The position numbers were made by a program, and so were the translations under genes. 17,012 bases of DNA, taken from the NCBI GenBank assembly GCA_031397815.1, contig JANNMJ010000127.1:1-17012 (forward strand), given 5' to 3'. Source of the DNA: JANNMJ01 sp031397815 (GTDB taxonomy: Bacteria; Bacteroidota; Bacteroidia; Cytophagales; Hymenobacteraceae). Below the pieces are notes generated by a model that did no database searches, had not been told where the DNA came from, and saw only the letters and a program-made list of their open reading frames with translations. Within the stretch, counting starts at the first letter, position 1. Each line of letters starts with the position of its first letter. Below, piece after piece: positions 1-7,500 of the stretch.

Positions 1-58
1 GGTACCCCGAAGGGGTTTTATCACAGAAGCCCGGGGTTGCCAAAGGCTACCCTGGGCT
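1..58. repeat. REP-like pair of palindromes at window edge
   Basis: Two small hairpins sit side by side. Positions 4-16 form ACCCC-gaa-GGGGT followed by a short T run. Positions 28-41 and 45-58 form a 14-bp stem with two mismatches around an AAA loop (AGCCCGGGGTTGCC against GGCTACCCTGGGCT). From memory, the combination of a CCCCGAAGGGG hairpin followed by a GCCC/GGGC hairpin recurs between genes in several Bacteroidota and Planctomycetes genomes. I therefore read it as an interspersed palindromic element rather than a single terminator. The first hairpin could alternatively be the terminator of a gene left of the window. Confidence 0.45.
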
Positions 59-95
59 CACACGGGGGGCGTCTTATTGACGTCACGGTCCCTCA

Positions 96-146
96 AAATG
101 CGCATCGCCCCCGCTTCTTACCGTGAAGCGGGGGCGATGCGCATTT
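96..146. terminator. Perfect 22-bp hairpin, likely bidirectional terminator
   Basis: Positions 96-117 and 125-146 are exact inverted copies of 22 bases around a 7-base loop (TTACCGT). The stem is very GC-rich in its middle, carries AAA on its left end and TTT on its right end, and has an extra A at 95. Read on the minus strand it lies about 90 bases after the PIN gene stop and is followed by a short T run, so it can end the ATPase-PIN transcript. Read on the plus strand it could end a gene from outside the window. A perfect stem this long could also be a palindromic repeat element. Confidence 0.6.
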
Positions 147-235
147 AAGGGGAATCGAGGGGATCGCAGTTAGGCGGACTGAATAAAGACGCTCAACCGG
201 TACAGCCGTGGGCCGCCCGTTGCCGCCAGCTGATT

Positions 236-778
236 TTACTGCGGCTTATATCCCAACGTGCGTTTTTGTTCCTCGGGGGCGCCTTTTTCGAGCCATTTGC
301 GGCAGTCGTCGGCGGGTTCAAGCGGGTGGACCCACGCAACGGCGCCGATTTGGGGCAAAGGTTCGGTGAGGGGACGGTAATACCGGGTGGCGCGTGTTTC
401 CAGCGAAATGACGATAGAATCGGTGGCGAGGGCGGATTCGAGCAGGTACACGTCCTTCAGTAATTCCTCGCGCGACCATTCGGACGGGGCCAAGCGGTCG
501 ATGGCTTCCCACACGCCGCTGTCAGGGTCGTCGGTTAGCACGTGCCATTTTCCTTTGGCCGTCATACTCGCCAACCAGCGCATCGTGTAGCGGGACTGAT
601 GGCGTTGCCATTCCTCCTTCTGGCTCGGCGAGAGCACGATTCGGTGGCAGACCGTCAGAATCGTATCCAGAATCTGGCGGTAGGCGACCGATTGCGGATA
701 CGTGTTTTCGCTGGCGGAGCGTGCGACGTTGGTATCGACGACGATCCGCCGCGACGCGACTTTGCGGGGAGCTGCCAT
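236..778 (-). CDS. PIN-domain nuclease-like protein (180 aa)
   Basis: Probably a metal-dependent RNase of the PIN superfamily. Near the N-terminus (residues 12-18) it has the strand-plus-acid motif IVVDTNV, with D15 as first catalytic acid. Acidic residues follow at about E55/E56 and D109, and ALATDSIVIS near residues 117-125 supplies the late acid D120; this order is typical of PIN folds. I place the start at 778, not at an upstream in-frame Met at 874. The 778 ATG overlaps the ATPase stop by one base (TAATG), and the upstream extension is Arg-rich out-of-frame ATPase sequence. The overlap implies translational coupling with the ATPase, and the pair resembles ATPase-plus-nuclease defence or toxin-antitoxin-like modules. 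Substrate and activation are unknown. PIN fold confidence is fair; the biological role is inferred from context. Confidence 0.75.
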   Translation of the reverse strand: MAAPRKVASRRIVVDTNVARSASENTYPQSVAYRQILDTILTVCHRIVLSPSQKEEWQRHQSRYTMRWLASMTAKGKWHVLTDDPDSGVWEAIDRLAPSEWSREELLKDVYLLESALATDSIVISLETRATRYYRPLTEPLPQIGAVAWVHPLEPADDCRKWLEKGAPEEQKRTLGYKPQ

Positions 779-2124
779 TACGCCTTCGGTTTTGGCTGGG
801 CGTGGCGCCGGGCGCCGGCGTCGAGGTAGGCGCCCTGCGCGGTCAGCTCGACGTCGCCGAAGTCTTCGGGCCACGGGCCGTAGGCGCCGTTTTCGTCCAC
901 CTCGGCGCGTGTGATTTGGGTGGCGCCTTTGGCAACGCGCTCGAACCAGTTCAGGGAAACCTCTTTTGGCGAAATCGTGCCTTCGGCGACAAGCGTCTGG
1001 ACGGTGAGCAGGATAAGGCTGCTGTGCGTCTCGGCGATGACACGGACGCCGCGTTTGGCGGCGGCGGCCAGCAGGTGCGCCATCTGGACTTGGGCGCGGG
1101 GGTGAAGGTGCAGCTCGGGCTGCTCGATGTACACCAGCTGGCCCGGCTCGGCGGCGATGAGCGCCACGACGATTGGTAAAACCTGCGAGACCCCGAAACC
1201 GACGTCAGCGATGTTGACGAGGTCTTTCTTACGGGTTTTGGCGCCGACGGGCAAGCGCCCGACTTTCACTTCCAGCTCATTGGCGTTGAGCGTACTGGCT
1301 TCGACAGCACCCGTGAGGCCAAGGCGTTGGAGGGCGTCGGTGAGAGCAGCGAGGGATTCAGTGGCTTTCTGCTGTTGCCAGTATAGGATGAGGCCGGCGG
1401 TGTAAGCATCGAAGGTGCCGCGAATGCTGCCCGTTTGGTAAGCAGCAGCGGGGTAGCTGCGCTTGGGGGCGGTGCGGAGGCCGGGGATGTGCATCATGGA
1501 GACGATTGCATCCTCTATTCCTAGGGCGAATACTTGGCCGACACCTTCTCCATTATTTAATGCCCAGACACCTAAAAAGTAGTCTGCCATACTGGCAACT
1601 TGTAATTTGCCGCCGTATCTGGTTGTTAGCTTTTTGAATTCCTGATTCTGTCGCAGAATATGTTCTTCGCTTAAGCCTCGTCTTAGTTTTACTTTTTTGG
1701 CTTCATAAATTACCTCTTGTGATTCGAGAGCAAGACTTTTGCCCTCAACTGCGTAATTTAATGTAATGTCCTCATCATGTTGCGCCCTGTTGGTCGCTTC
1801 AATAGAAAGAGAAAACTTGCTACTAATAATATCAGACACTTTCGACAGTATCTGATCTACTGACGTCACTTGCACGTGCGGGCCATCCAACAGTAACGCG
1901 CCCGCCGCTATGTAAAAAGCCTGTATTGTCTGCTTGATAAGCAGCAACGGCAGCATTATACTCGATTTGCCAGAACTATTCGTGCCAGCCAGTAATGTCA
2001 GCGGCCGTACTGTTAGCTTGGAATCTAATAACGACTTGTAGCCTCGAACCTGAATCGAAGAAATAGCTCCCCGGTAAGGATTGGTTGACTTATCAGGAGC
2101 GGAAGCCGGCTTTCTCGTCGCCAT
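778..2124 (-). CDS. AAA family ATPase, SMC/OLD-like (448 aa)
   Basis: A soluble ABC/SMC-type ATPase of the AAA_15/AAA_21 (OLD-like, DUF3696-related) group. Order of motifs: an N-terminal strand with IQVRGYKSL (24-32), Walker A GTNSSGKSS (47-55), a long central insertion (about 65-300), signature-like GFGVSQVLP (309-317), Walker B VYIEQPELHLHP (331-342), and the switch motif ETHS (365-368). A short C-terminal part holds GPWPEDF (417-423). All ATPase motifs look intact; no TOPRIM domain follows, so the nuclease partner is probably the overlapping PIN gene. Proteins of this group often act as sensors or regulators of an attached nuclease in phage defence; that role here is inference. Base composition changes abruptly inside the gene: by hand count 1561-1860 is about 40% GC, while 901-1200 is about 65%. 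No Shine-Dalgarno sequence is visible before the ATG at 2124. Confidence 0.88.
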   Translation of the reverse strand: MATRKPASAPDKSTNPYRGAISSIQVRGYKSLLDSKLTVRPLTLLAGTNSSGKSSIMLPLLLIKQTIQAFYIAAGALLLDGPHVQVTSVDQILSKVSDIISSKFSLSIEATNRAQHDEDITLNYAVEGKSLALESQEVIYEAKKVKLRRGLSEEHILRQNQEFKKLTTRYGGKLQVASMADYFLGVWALNNGEGVGQVFALGIEDAIVSMMHIPGLRTAPKRSYPAAAYQTGSIRGTFDAYTAGLILYWQQQKATESLAALTDALQRLGLTGAVEASTLNANELEVKVGRLPVGAKTRKKDLVNIADVGFGVSQVLPIVVALIAAEPGQLVYIEQPELHLHPRAQVQMAHLLAAAAKRGVRVIAETHSSLILLTVQTLVAEGTISPKEVSLNWFERVAKGATQITRAEVDENGAYGPWPEDFGDVELTAQGAYLDAGARRHAQPKPKA

Positions 2125-2242
2125 TGATCAAGGATTTAGTGGCCTCAAAGTACGGCCTTAATCTGCGGACGCCTTCCTAGCCCAAGTAGCCCTGAAGTAG
2201 CGCACCCACGCCCCCAATCCCTGCCCGCCCCTTACTTGCGGT
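2125..2242. promoter_or_regulatory. Divergent intergenic promoter region
   Basis: The 118 bases separate the minus-strand ATPase gene from the plus-strand 2243 gene, so promoters for both directions should lie here. On the minus strand TACTTTG occurs about 30 bases before the ATPase start, one base short of the Bacteroidota -7 consensus TAnnTTTG, with no clear TTG at the right upstream distance. I do not see a convincing element for the plus strand. The call rests on gene arrangement. Confidence 0.35.
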
Positions 2243-3505
2243 ATGGAAGAAACCCCTACCCCTGATCCATTTCTGGCCCGCCTCGATTCAGATTTGGTCA
2301 ATTGTCTGCTGCTGCCGGTCATGCTCGGCGATCTGAGTGCGCGTGCTTTGGCGCGGCAGCATCCGCAGATGCCGCAGTTACTGGCCGATATCGAGGAAAT
2401 CAGCGGCCTGACGCTACCCGACCTAGCGGCCTTGAGCGCGTGTTCGAACGACCGGCCGCGCATCGCGTGCGAATTCGTGCTGCGGCCGGCGCGGCTGCAC
2501 GCGTTTATGGCGCTGGGGGTGGCACTCTGGAACTCGCCCCTGCGCGACAGCCCGTTCCTGCGGTTTCTGGAAGCCGTGGAAGGTGCCGATACCGGGCTGC
2601 CGGACAATACCGCCGAGTGGGTGTTCAGCTTTATGGAAGACAACGAGGAGCGCCAATGGCTCGATTTCCCGACTGATTTCGAGCCTACACCAGCCTTTCT
2701 GTCGTATTTTCTGCGGCCGACGGACGCCGCACCCGACCCCGCCGCAGAGCGGGCGTTCGTGGAATCGGTGCCGGACGTGCGCCTCCGCACCGGCGAAGAG
2801 CTGCGCTGGCGCCGCTTGCAGCTGGAAAGCGTGATCAGTCGGGCTGGGGAGGTGCTGCGCGCCATCGGCGAGGGCGAACACATCCTGCTGATGCCCGGCA
2901 CCCCCAGTACCGACGAAGCCGATGCGAACCCGGACCTGCACGAGTACTACCACGGCCCGTGCACCGAGATCGAGATCACGCCCATCCTCCGCATCATGCT
3001 GGCAATAGCGCTTCTGAGTGCGCGCAACTGGCGCTTCTACGCAGTGCTGCCCTTCGCGCGGGCTGCGAGCCAGCTGCGGTGGCTGCGGCGGCAGGATGCC
3101 GTGGAGGCCCTACGCCAACGCATCGACGGGCTGGAGTTCGCCAACCCGATGGACCTGACCACGAGTATCGAATGCACGTTTTCGCTGGCCGAGCTGCTGA
3201 CGCTCTACCACGCCCTCGAAAGTCTGGCGCTGGTGGCCATCAGCGATCTGCTGCCCGTCATCAGCGGCTTGCGGGCGCAAGACCCGCCGGAAAGAAGCGG
3301 CAACTTCCCGACCGTAACGGCCTCGCTGACGAAGATGCTCGACGTGAGCAATCCGTTCGGGCAGTTGTTTTACCGCAATGTCCCGCTCTTCGCGCAGCTG
3401 TTCGAAGAGCAGCTCACCCGTGACGACGACCGCGAAGAATTAGCGCAGGCGCGCGCCGAAGTCGCGACGTTCGCGGAGCTGGCCACGTCAGAGGGGGCGT
3501 GGTGA
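2243..3505 (+). CDS. Hypothetical protein, mostly helical (420 aa)
   Basis: I do not recognise the family. The frame is open from an ATG to a TGA, and its GC-rich codon use matches the neighbouring genes. The protein is acidic at both ends, rich in Leu, Ala, Glu and Arg, and appears mostly alpha-helical. There is no signal peptide. Two hydrophobic helices (around ITPILRIMLAIALLS at about 248-262 and LESLALVAISDLLPVISGL at about 327-345) are short and broken by charge, so they look like the core of a soluble protein rather than membrane spans. A conspicuous segment is LHEYYHGPCTEIEIT (about 233-247). It is transcribed away from the ATPase-PIN cassette and followed by gene remnants, so it could belong to a shared accessory island, but nothing in the sequence ties it functionally to the cassette. 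Confidence 0.75.
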   Translation: MEETPTPDPFLARLDSDLVNCLLLPVMLGDLSARALARQHPQMPQLLADIEEISGLTLPDLAALSACSNDRPRIACEFVLRPARLHAFMALGVALWNSPLRDSPFLRFLEAVEGADTGLPDNTAEWVFSFMEDNEERQWLDFPTDFEPTPAFLSYFLRPTDAAPDPAAERAFVESVPDVRLRTGEELRWRRLQLESVISRAGEVLRAIGEGEHILLMPGTPSTDEADANPDLHEYYHGPCTEIEITPILRIMLAIALLSARNWRFYAVLPFARAASQLRWLRRQDAVEALRQRIDGLEFANPMDLTTSIECTFSLAELLTLYHALESLALVAISDLLPVISGLRAQDPPERSGNFPTVTASLTKMLDVSNPFGQLFYRNVPLFAQLFEEQLTRDDDREELAQARAEVATFAELATSEGAW

Positions 3506-3514
3506 GGGTTGGCC

Positions 3515-3628
3515 TTACCCCCGCAACGCGCGGGCGATGACTTCGGCCTTCGAGTTGACGTGCAGCTTGCGGTAAATCTGCCGGATGTAGTAGCGCACGG
3601 TGTCGAGGGTGATGCTGAGGCGAGTGCC
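3515..3628 (-). pseudogene. C-terminal fragment of a LuxR-family HTH regulator
   Basis: Reading the minus strand to the TAA at 3517-3515 gives about 37 residues that include LDTVRYYIRQIYRKLHVNSK and end AEVIARALRG. This is the recognition helix and last helix of a LuxR/GerE-type DNA-binding domain, as found at the C-terminus of NarL/FixJ-like response regulators. Match to the family stops near 3628. The frame continues only to a stop at 3640-3638, and no receiver domain or first half of the HTH is present. There is no plausible start. It is a truncated remnant of a former regulator gene, cut off at its 5' side, and lies tail-to-tail ten bases from the 2243-3505 gene. Confidence 0.8.
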
Positions 3629-3683
3629 AACCGAATTTCATAGGCGGTCGTTTATCCAGTTAACCGCCAAAACACCGCCCTAT

Positions 3684-3933
3684 CTACCCCTTGAAGCGCG
3701 TTTTCAGGCCTTCGCGCAGGGTAGCCGGCTTGCGCCCGAGCAACTGCTCCAAATCGGGGCTTACCTCGTCTTCCTGCCCGTTTTTGATGTCGGTCGTAAA
3801 CCCGATGATGCGGCCCACGACCACCTCAGGCAGACCGCGACTTTTTGCGGTCCTGCGCGAAAGCCGACACCTTGGCCGCCGTATTGCGCACGGGTTTGCC
3901 GGACAGCTCGGTTAGGGTGGCCGCTACGTTAGC
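3684..3933 (-). pseudogene. C-terminal fragment of NmrA-like NAD(P)-binding oxidoreductase, frameshifted
   Basis: The minus strand reads ANVAATLTELSGKPVRNTA then AKVSAFAQ in one frame. It then continues in another frame as RGLPEVVVGRIIGFTTDIKN and, after GQEDEV, SPDLEQLLGRKPATLREGLK, ending TRFKG at a TAG (3686-3684). This is the C-terminal substrate-side region of NmrA/YtfG-like atypical short-chain dehydrogenases, whose end typically carries a D-x-E-x-L-x-G-R-x-P-x-T motif. The two halves are joined by a single-base frameshift near a run of five A/T (about 3842-3846). The N-terminal Rossmann part is missing and a stop lies just upstream (3951-3949). It is a dead gene remnant; a sequencing error could explain the frameshift but not the missing front. 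Confidence 0.75.
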
Positions 3934-4524
3934 AAAATTTCTGCGTATTCAAGCTTTGCAATCAACAATTCACAGAAAAATAATCTAAAAAATTCTTGCT
4001 TGTAACAGGGTTTCAATCACTTACTTTAGCAGTCGGTAACCCAGCTGCGCTAGCTAGCGTGTTGGCTTTCATCCATCTTTCCCTTCGGCAATCTCTAACC
4101 AGAGCGCCCCGACTTCGCCTCCCGGCTGCTTAAAGCGTAAGCCGCGACCAGAGCAAAGGTTTGTTTAGTATTGAAATAGGTTGGTTTTAAGTCAGACTAC
4201 GTAATGTCGTATTCACCCGTCCGTACAAATGCACTTTACTTAATTTGTTTATTTTGGCGATCTGCGGGTTGCGATATTACTTGTAAGTCTTGGTCAGTCG
4301 TCCTTTAGTCGGCTGATTTATCAGCACGCGCCCGTCGTTATTGAGGGTATTCGATACTGGTCAATCAAAGGCGGTATCAGGTCGTATGCTATGCGGCTAT
4401 CGGCTAAATTTTTGTAAAATATTTAATTTAATTACGCCTACAATTTTAGCCCGCAAACACTCCCGAGTCTTCGCGGGTCGTACGCCTCCTTTTTTTCACC
4501 TGCCCCCATTTTCATCACATCACA
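3934..4524 (+). promoter_or_regulatory. AT-rich non-coding leader before the 2259-aa gene
   Basis: Apart from the doubtful scrap at 4069-4153, nothing coding is supported in this stretch of about 590 bases. It is clearly AT-richer than the surrounding genes, especially 3935-4010, 4160-4260 and 4400-4450. It should hold the promoter of the large gene. TTAATTTG and TTATTTTG near 4239-4256 each differ by one base from the Bacteroidota -7 box TAnnTTTG, without a clear -33 TTG partner. A perfect 12-base palindrome (CGCTAGCTAGCG) occurs at 4048-4059. There is no purine-rich ribosome site before the ATG at 4525. The exact promoter is not resolved. Confidence 0.35.
4069..4153 (-). pseudogene. Possible short C-terminal gene remnant
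   Basis: On the minus strand an open stretch ends at TGA (4071-4069) and reads SGRGLRFKQPGGEVGALW followed by LEIAEGKDG. Its composition is protein-like and its base use is more GC-rich than the flanks. It is preceded by an in-frame stop, has no start codon, and I cannot assign a family. Because the two neighbouring scraps are also C-terminal ends on the same strand, a third decayed gene end is plausible, but chance is not excluded. Confidence 0.25.
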
Positions 4525-7500
4525 ATGCCTGAGCTGCTGCACGAAACCCTTACTCCCGCATGGACTTTTCCCGGTACTTATGGCCCGCTGACCCAGAAGC
4601 TGGTCGTCGCCGGTGACCGGCTAATCGGCGTCGCCGAAGCGACCATCTTCGCTGTCGATATCTACACCGGAAAAGCCGCGCAGACGGGTCTGCCGGCGCA
4701 TCCCAGCTGGCTCTATTCGCTCGATCCGGAAAAGGCGTTTTACGGCGGCGATCCGCAGGTTACGACAGCCGAGGGCATCGTCTACCTGATGGAGGGTGAT
4801 TTTTTGGTGGCCCTGCGGCTCGCGGACGGGATTCCGCTTGCTACCTGGACAGATTCGCCCACCATTCCCAACGTCGTCTCGATTTTCGCCAAGGGCGAGC
4901 GCATCGTGGTGGTCAGCACCGATAGCGCAGGCGGAGCGACCCTTTGGCGACTGGCGGCCCAGACGGGGAAGAAAGTTTTCGGTCCTAAGGTGGTCTCGAC
5001 GGATAGCCCCGGCCCGGTTGCCTGCGGAAAAGATGCCCTCTTCTTCGTCGCCGCCGATTCGCTTAATGCTTTCAATACTGATTTTGGCGATTCGCGCTGG
5101 AAGTTCAAGCCAACGGGTGATCATCTGGACCCCGCCACGGCGCCGCTCGTGGCCGGTGATCGGGTGTTGGTGGCCGGCGCGGCGATGTACGGCGTCGATC
5201 TGATACTGGGTACGCAGAAATTCAAGGTGAATGCCTCTCGCCCCGGCTCGGTACAGTGGAGCCAAGCGGCGGCCGACGTGCCCGCTCCGGCAAAGGCTGC
5301 CACGCTGGCGGCAAACTTCCGCTCCCACCCCAGCGACCGTAAGCTTCTCACCGCCGCGAGTGCCCGCCTAGCATCACACTTGGCGGCTGCCCACGCGTAC
5401 GGAGGAACCGCCGTTGCCACGAACCTCGATCCTACTTCCTCTGCCGGCGAGATTGTTTGCTTTTCGCTCGCCTCAGGAGCCGACGTGTGGCGTCATCCTA
5501 TCGACTCGCCCGGCGCGCCGACCATCATCGACGGCGTCGTGTACGTGACGACGAACCACGGCAGCTTGCTTGCCCGCTTCGACTACGCCAGCGGTCAGGT
5601 ACTAGGCTCTTCCTATACACTGCCGCAGCTCGTTAGCGGGCAGCCAGCGGCCATCGCGAATGGGGCGCTGCACCTGACGGATGAAAATGGCAACATCGTG
5701 GCGCGGCCGTTTGCCACGCAAGCCGCTGCGTACTTCAATGGAGCAGACTCGATGGTGGCCGTTGCCGCCGACGATGCCCAATTTGACTTCGGCGTCGACG
5801 ATTTCACAGTGGAAGCGTGGTTTCGGAGCAGCGTCGGCGGCGAAATCCTCTCCAGCTATCCGACCCTGAGCGACGACGGCGCGCACGGTTTCCGCCTTAA
5901 CCTGACGGCCAGCGGGGAGATCCGCGTCGCGGTGATCAACCACGACGCGAAAAGCCTGCACGTGGGACGAACGCGGGCCACGACGGCCACCGACGGCGAG
6001 TGGCACCACGTCGCGCTCGTGCGCCGGGACGGCACGTTCGTGATCGTGCTCGACGGTATCTCACACGATGTTCACTTACTCGGCGAAGCCAGTGCGCGGG
6101 CGCTTGCTATTGGGGGGCATTCCGCGCTCACGATTGGTGCCTTCGTGTCGGGGGCGGGCCAGGAGCCCCGCTCGTTTTTCAACGGCCTGATCCGGGAGGT
6201 GCGCATCTGGGACCGTGCGCAGGATATCACGACCATCGAAACCAACCTCAACGTTGAGCTTACGGGCACGGAGCCGCGCTTACGTGGTCTCTGGCGCCTG
6301 GATGAAGTCCAGACGGAGCAGGCGCCGGTGGCTCCTCGCAACGCCGCCGCGCGCCACGCCGCCACGGCCCGGTTTACGCGCGCCGCCTCGCGGCCGACGG
6401 ATCTGACGATGGACCGCTCCGCATTCCCGTACCTGCTCACGGAGGCGGCCGGGCAGTGGCCGTATGCGGGCACGTGGGCCGCGCGCGGGGAGATGGAGGT
6501 GCTGGGATCGCCCGCGATCAGCACCGACGGCGTGGTGGCGTTTGCCACCGACAACGTGATCTACGCCGTCGGCGCGCACGACGGCCGGCGGGTGTGGTCG
6601 ATGGACGTTAGCGAGAGCACTTCGGAGCCCGTGGCCGATGGCGCTAAATTTCTGGTTCTGTCGGAAGAAGAATCGCTCATTCAGCTGAATGCGAAGACGG
6701 GTGCCAAGATGCAGCTCGTGCCGTTCGCCGGAATGATCCACGAGCACGGCCTTGCGCTGGTTGCGCCAGCCGTGAGTAATGCCTACGTGGCCGCTATGAC
6801 TGGCTCGCAACGCGCCACGCTGCTCGTCTGGGACCGCATCGCTGAGCACGCCAACTCGCTGACTCTGGAAGGCAAGCCCATCGGGCTCCGTTTCGGGCAG
6901 CCCGAGCTGTTTGCCCTTACCGCCACCGCCGACACCCTCACCCTCACCCTGTACGTCATCGACCCGGCGAGCCTGACCGTAATGAGTAGCCGTCAGGTGG
7001 CATCGCGTGTTTTCTGTAGCACCGGCAAATGGGTGGTCGGTTTGGTGGATAATGCCATCGTGCGGCTCGACGCACGCAATATGAGCGCCGCCCAGCCGCC
7101 CGCGTCGGCCCTTATCGATGGGACGATCACCGGTCTGGTGGCGTCGGCGGACGATAATCTCGTCGTCGCGGTCACGGCTTTGGGGGTGGTGTACGGCCTC
7201 ACGCTCAATGGGCTTGTGGCACAGTGGCAAACTCAGCTGCCCGGCGGCCACGCCGTCGGCACGAATCGGGTGAATCAGCCCGTCCTCGACGGGATGGGGC
7301 GCGTCGTGTGTACCACCGCGACGGGCGCGATGGCGGTGCTTGACGTAGAGACGGGGGCGTTACTAGGCGTTTACCGCGCGAGTCGCCCGGCCATCGGGAC
7401 GCCTGCCATCGTGGCGGGCACGGTATATACCGGCTGCGCCGACTCGAACGCCAACGACGCCGACGTCGATCTCGACGGCGCGATGCACAGCATCGTGTTT

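Noticed and set aside
150..235. In-frame continuation of the PIN gene past its stop, ending RLSVFIQSA at 170-172
   Set aside because: It has no start and is only about 20 codons; most likely chance, though stop readthrough or a lost gene end cannot be excluded.
779..874. Upstream extension of the PIN protein to an in-frame ATG at 874
   Set aside because: The added 32 residues are almost all Arg, Pro and Ala and lie inside the ATPase coding region; the TAATG start at 778 fits better.
2158..2953. Minus-strand open frames of 247 and 176 codons opposite the 420-aa gene
   Set aside because: Ser/Arg-rich compositions without domain signs; the plus-strand frame is longer and has normal protein composition.
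4341..4532. 63-codon plus-strand frame overlapping the giant gene start by 8 bases
   Set aside because: Odd composition in AT-rich leader DNA, no family resemblance and no ribosome site; the overlap looks accidental.
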